Positions 62,948 to 64,000 of a stretch of 64,000 bases of DNA are shown here, in pieces. The DNA is taken from assembly GCA_002490835.1 (NCBI GenBank), contig DKUU01000039.1:1-64000 (forward strand). Direction: 5' to 3'. The first letter of the stretch is position 1. Each line of letters opens with the position of its first letter. The translations under genes and the position numbers were made by a program. The notes beneath the pieces were generated by a model, which made no database searches, had not been told where the DNA came from, and worked only from the letters and a program-made list of their open reading frames with translations. The stretch comes from Lachnospiraceae bacterium UBA7196 (GTDB lineage: Bacteria > Bacillota > Clostridia > Lachnospirales > Lachnospiraceae).

Positions 62948-64000
62948 CTATAAGAACAGAATCCATTGCAGACTCATATATCCCAGACACAACACTATCG
63001 CCACAATGAGCGGCGTGGTCAGCAGATATTCCGCGCGGGGAGGCTGTCCGGTCACCGGCGTCCGCGGGGCCTGCTGCCTGTCTATCGGCATCTGCGGCGG
63101 CTGTACGGCCGCGCTCCCGTTCTGCCTTTGAAACAGTACCCGCATCCTCTCCTGCCTGCCCTCGTTCTTTGCGATCCATATCATACAGCAGACGGCGATA
63201 GGCGTCGTGACAGACGCAATGATCAGATACACCGCAAGGCCCGCCTGAAGCTGCACACTCGTCATCTCCTGTGCCGCTTTTCCCACACTTTCCGCGTATG
63301 CATCGCCCAATAACGCTTTCGACAGATACATCATCAGTACCTGAAACGAATTAAATAACATATGGCAGAATACGGAAGTCCAAAGGCTTCCCGCCGCTTC
63401 CACCAAAAAAGCCAGAAAAATGCCTATCCCAAACGCATAGACCGCCTGATTGAAATTCATGTGCATCAGGCCAAAGGTAACGGCCGAGAGCAGGATCGGC
63501 CCCCAGCCGCTGCGCCTCACCGCCGAGCTGCCAGCGCTTTCCGGTCCTGCGCCCGCAGCGCTGCCGGCATTGGCGTAGCTGCCGTATATGAGCCCGCGGA
63601 AGACAAATTCCTCGCAGAAAGGTCCGAACATCCCCATCAGGAAGAACATGACCGGAAACGGTACATTCAAAACGTCGCCCTCAATAGCCACAAGCGCATT
63701 GTCCGTAAAGAATAACGACAGAGCATTCAGCACCGTCACCAGCGGCATGATGAGGACCGTGCACAGCGCCGTCATCAGCAGGGTAGAAACCTTGACGCGG
63801 CGAAACATGCCCGCACGCCCCGGCTGCGGTGCGGCCGGCATCCCGTTCGGTGCATACTGCGGCGCGGCCGGTGCCGTTCCGCTTCGCGAAAACAGCAAAA
63901 ACAGGAGCGCCGGCACCATTATGACCGCCTGCCCCAATAATAAATTCCCTATGATACCGATAGGGAACAGTCTCCCAAAAAAGGAAAATAACAGCGCCAC
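62948..64000 (-). CDS. CPBP family intramembrane metalloprotease, 5' end outside window
   Basis: The visible 350 residues contain about eight spans. The CPBP (Rce1-like) motifs are FCEEFVFRGLIYG with the EExxxR signature, TFGLMHMNFNQAVYAFGIG with the second His, and FCHMLFNSFQ with the third. These residues form the metal site of intramembrane proteases related to CAAX prenyl endopeptidase. A proline- and alanine-rich loop precedes the core, and a basic cytoplasmic tail (QRQNGSAAVQPPQMP) comes before the last span. In Gram-positive bacteria the family includes bacteriocin immunity and regulatory proteases. The target is unknown. The reading frame is open at the window end, so the true start lies beyond 64000. 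Confidence 0.88.
   Translation of the reverse strand: MALLFSFFGRLFPIGIIGNLLLGQAVIMVPALLFLLFSRSGTAPAAPQYAPNGMPAAPQPGRAGMFRRVKVSTLLMTALCTVLIMPLVTVLNALSLFFTDNALVAIEGDVLNVPFPVMFFLMGMFGPFCEEFVFRGLIYGSYANAGSAAGAGPESAGSSAVRRSGWGPILLSAVTFGLMHMNFNQAVYAFGIGIFLAFLVEAAGSLWTSVFCHMLFNSFQVLMMYLSKALLGDAYAESVGKAAQEMTSVQLQAGLAVYLIIASVTTPIAVCCMIWIAKNEGRQERMRVLFQRQNGSAAVQPPQMPIDRQQAPRTPVTGQPPRAEYLLTTPLIVAIVLCLGYMSLQWILFL

Noticed and set aside
1..64000. tRNA, rRNA, insertion sequences, integrases, prophage genes
   Set aside because: No tRNA-like cloverleaf, rRNA stretch, transposase motif or phage structural gene was recognised on reading both strands; small ncRNAs could be missed without a covariance search.

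Overview
The window looks like a chromosomal segment of a low-to-mid GC Gram-positive anaerobe of the class Clostridia, most probably a Lachnospiraceae. This rests on the ftsE-ftsX-M23 peptidase-S41 peptidase order at 57-61 kb, a YjfB-like small protein, Shine-Dalgarno sites of the AGGAGG type, and YfhO, GtrA and TagGH-type surface-polymer genes. No rRNA, tRNA, insertion sequence, prophage or CRISPR array was recognised. Almost every gene is on the minus strand, so the natural reading order runs from high to low coordinates.

Region A (about 53.8-64 kb, visibly more GC-rich) is the conserved chromosomal part. It holds a CPBP membrane protease (cut by the window end), a plus-strand yjfB-like gene with its own promoter and terminator, a PucR/CdaR-type regulator, ftsE, ftsX, an EnvC-like M23 hydrolase activator and a CtpA-like S41 protease. 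These are followed by a polytopic membrane protein and a polyprenyl-phosphate glycosyltransferase. Region B (51.1-53.8 kb) is a secreted protein with bacterial Ig-like domains, with a strong promoter and a terminator.

Region C (43.3-51 kb) is an accessory island. It contains (i) a protein with a C-terminal DisA/DAC-type (diadenylate cyclase-like) domain, (ii) a 57-residue protein with its own near-consensus promoter, strong ribosome binding site and terminator, (iii) a 904-residue protein with a central HELAH zinc-protease motif, (iv) a family 4 glycosyltransferase, and (v) an overlapping pair made of an ABC-type ATPase and a small Cys-rich protein with a PD-(D/E)XK-like D...ELK core. The pair has its own promoter. 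Both modules resemble conflict (antiphage-type) systems, but neither matches a system I can name.

Region D (1-43 kb, AT-rich) is a very large surface-polysaccharide locus. It has several GT2 and GT4 transferases and two multi-domain glycosyltransferases. An ABC exporter of the Wzm/Wzt (TagG/TagH) type has a sugar-binding-like C-terminal domain, and next to it lies a methyltransferase with a long heptad-repeat coiled coil that resembles the WbdD chain-length ruler. There are two YfhO proteins with GtrB-like partners, GtrA, an FdtA-like ketoisomerase and FdtB-like aminotransferase (dTDP-3-amino-sugar pathway), a flippase, an MBOAT/SGNH acyltransferase pair, a FemAB-like protein and a NodB-like deacetylase. 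In the middle (25.5-32.2 kb) is a compact set: LuxC-type reductase, LuxE-type acyl-protein synthetase, AMP-forming ligase, acyl carrier protein, two-subunit transketolase and SDR. It looks like a pathway that activates a carboxylic acid, reduces it to an aldehyde and extends it by two carbons for attachment to the glycan.

Three genes in the distal half of the locus (a membrane protein, the MBOAT acyltransferase and a methyltransferase) each carry an uninterrupted tract of exactly ten G on the coding strand. This is the signature of slipped-strand phase variation, and all three are in frame here. Two other genes in this region are broken: a degraded membrane protein at 1-876, and a methyltransferase with an in-frame TAG at 7328. 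The locus therefore appears to be under diversifying selection. There is no gene-free stretch longer than 300 bases. The larger gaps (40809-40973, 41919-42172, 50928-51096, 62366-62641) hold the promoters and hairpins listed.
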